From the NCBI GenBank assembly GCA_937915835.1, contig CALGHA010000035.1:8889-72888 (forward strand): 64,000 bases of DNA, written 5' to 3'. Under the pieces are notes generated by a model. That model had not been told where the DNA came from. It made no database searches and saw nothing but the letters and a program-made list of their open reading frames with translations. The DNA comes from an uncultured Fretibacterium sp. (lineage in GTDB: Bacteria; Synergistota; Synergistia; Synergistales; Aminobacteriaceae). The position numbers were made by a program, and so were the translations under genes. Below, in pieces: positions 62,893 to 64,000 of the stretch (its first letter is position 1; each line of letters begins with the position of its first letter).

Positions 62893-64000
62893 ATGATTAA
62901 GCTCTACGATGAAGGTGTTTATCTCATCAACGGCACGAAGATAGTACCTGAAAGCCAGGCCGGCAATCAGTACAACAAAGCTGAAGCGAAAAAAGGAACA
63001 ATCGCATACGGTATTCTTAAGTCCCATAACACAGCGGACAACATGGATAATCTCCGCATTAAGTTTGACGCGATGGCCTCGCATGATATTACGTTCGTCG
63101 GAATTATTCAGACTGCTAGAGCTTCCGGAATGAAGAAATTCCCGCTTCCTTATGTCATGACCAACTGTCATAATTCGCTTTGTGCGGTCGGTGGAACGAT
63201 TAACGATGACGATCATTATTTCGGACTTTCAGCGGCTAAGAAATACGGCGGAATTTATGTTCCTCCTCATATTGCAGTTATTCACCAGTTTATGCGTGAG
63301 ATGTTCGCTGGATGCGGCAAAATGATTTTGGGTTCAGACTCTCACACTCGTTACGGTGCGCTCGGAACAATGGCAATCGGTGAAGGTGGCGGTGAACTCG
63401 TCAAGCAATTACTCGAGGACACTTACGATGTTGCATATCCTGGAGTTGTCGCGATTTACTTGACTGGCAAGCCTGCTCCTTATGTTGGGCCTCATGATAT
63501 AGCGATCGCAATCGTCAAAGCAGTATTCGAGAAGGGCTATGTGAAAAATAAAGTTATGGAGTTCGTAGGTCCCGGCGTATCAACGATGACTACGGATTAC
63601 CGTAACGGTGTAGACGTAATGACGACTGAGACAACATGCCTTTCATCTGTATGGAGAACTGACACAGATACACGTTCATTCTTGGCTGAACACGGACGCG
63701 CTGATGACTACAAGGAACTTAATCCGGCAGATGTTACGTATTATGATGGCTGTGTTGAGATTGACTTATCCAAGATTAAGCCGATGATCGCAATGCCTTT
63801 CCACCCGTCAAACGCATACACGATTGATGAACTTTATGCAAACTTGAAGGATATTCTTGCTGACACAGAGAAGAGAGCCGCGAAAGTTGCAGGAGGACGC
63901 GCTACATTCACGATGATGGACAAGATTACTCCGGACGGTAAATTAATGGTTCAGCAGGGAGTAATCGGAGGCTGTGCAGGAGGAAATTACACGAACGTAG
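62893..64000 (+). CDS. Aconitase-superfamily hydratase (YbhJ-like), 5' part
   Basis: Partial, running off the right end: 369 codons are seen. ATG at 62893 with GAGGGGG 11 bases upstream. The superfamily blocks are [21 protein letters not shown] near residue 150 (usual G-T-D-S-H-T), TTETTCLSS, with the first cluster Cys, and [11 protein letters not shown] near the edge, with another Cys. N-terminal part resembles YbhJ-type hydratases rather than AcnA/AcnB. Probably a 4Fe-4S (de)hydratase; the substrate is unknown. Confidence 0.8.
   Translation, partial: MIKLYDEGVYLINGTKIVPESQAGNQYNKAEAKKGTIAYGILKSHNTADNMDNLRIKFDAMASHDITFVGIIQTARASGMKKFPLPYVMTNCHNSLCAVGGTINDDDHYFGLSAAKKYGGIYVPPHIAVIHQFMREMFAGCGKMILGSDSHTRYGALGTMAIGEGGGELVKQLLEDTYDVAYPGVVAIYLTGKPAPYVGPHDIAIAIVKAVFEKGYVKNKVMEFVGPGVSTMTTDYRNGVDVMTTETTCLSSVWRTDTDTRSFLAEHGRADDYKELNPADVTYYDGCVEIDLSKIKPMIAMPFHPSNAYTIDELYANLKDILADTEKRAAKVAGGRATFTMMDKITPDGKLMVQQGVIGGCAGGNYTNV

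Overview
The window is a contiguous piece of a diderm (LPS-making) bacterial chromosome of moderate to low GC. The best taxonomic clue is the C-terminus of the surface protein at 1370-4471: a Gly-rich stretch with one Cys, a hydrophobic helix and a final Arg-Lys-Lys, the pattern of the Synergist-CTERM sorting signal. Together with an LpxA/C/D set, BamA, a type II secretion system and frequent TTG starts, it points to a member of the Synergistota, probably gut-associated. The genus cannot be named from sequence alone. I saw no rRNA, tRNA, CRISPR, IS or prophage.

Layout. 1-1324 (+): end of a division/cell-wall cluster (ftsW, murG). 1370-4471 (-): large LRR/Ig-like surface protein behind a palindromic leader. 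15324-4751 (-): thirteen tightly packed housekeeping genes (deoxynucleoside kinase, Nif3-like, trpS, scpA, scpB, rluB-type, HDOD, cmk, plsC, yicC, gmk, a small membrane protein, ftsH). 15435-17709 (+): a two-gene surface-glycan island, a NADAR-glycosyltransferase fusion and an FkbM methyltransferase. 32530-17759 (-): a fused membrane/spermidine-synthase-like protein, a Wzy/PglL-type O-ligase and type II secretion genes in the order J K L M N C I D E F G H. 38990-32694 (-): hisZ, hisG, hisD, acyl-ACP thioesterase, trkA, trkH, all nearly touching. 39125-46983 (+): an envelope operon with histidine phosphatase, sigma factor, single-TM protein, bamA, a barrel-like protein, lpxD, lpxC, fabZ, lpxA.

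Accessory part. 47062-50228 (+) encodes a single-chain restriction-modification protein (nuclease, N6 methylase and one target-recognition domain) followed, in another frame and overlapping, by a near-duplicate recognition domain. pgm follows at 50331. 55453-51998 (-) is an operon of a bifunctional nucleotidyltransferase/choline-kinase-like protein, a 33-residue membrane protein and a sodium:solute symporter. The first gene carries an 11-G tract near its 5' end, which puts the upstream ATG out of frame. This is the signature of a phase-variable phosphocholine-type decoration module, here apparently OFF.

Right end (+): dprA, an S4 RNA-binding gene, eno, ridA, yajC-secD-secF, ddl, and the start of an aconitase-superfamily hydratase that runs off the window.

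The strongest candidates for something undescribed are the poly-G switch with its small-protein/symporter partners, the NADAR-glycosyltransferase fusion, the split restriction enzyme with duplicated recognition domains, and the palindromic leader at 4525-4603.
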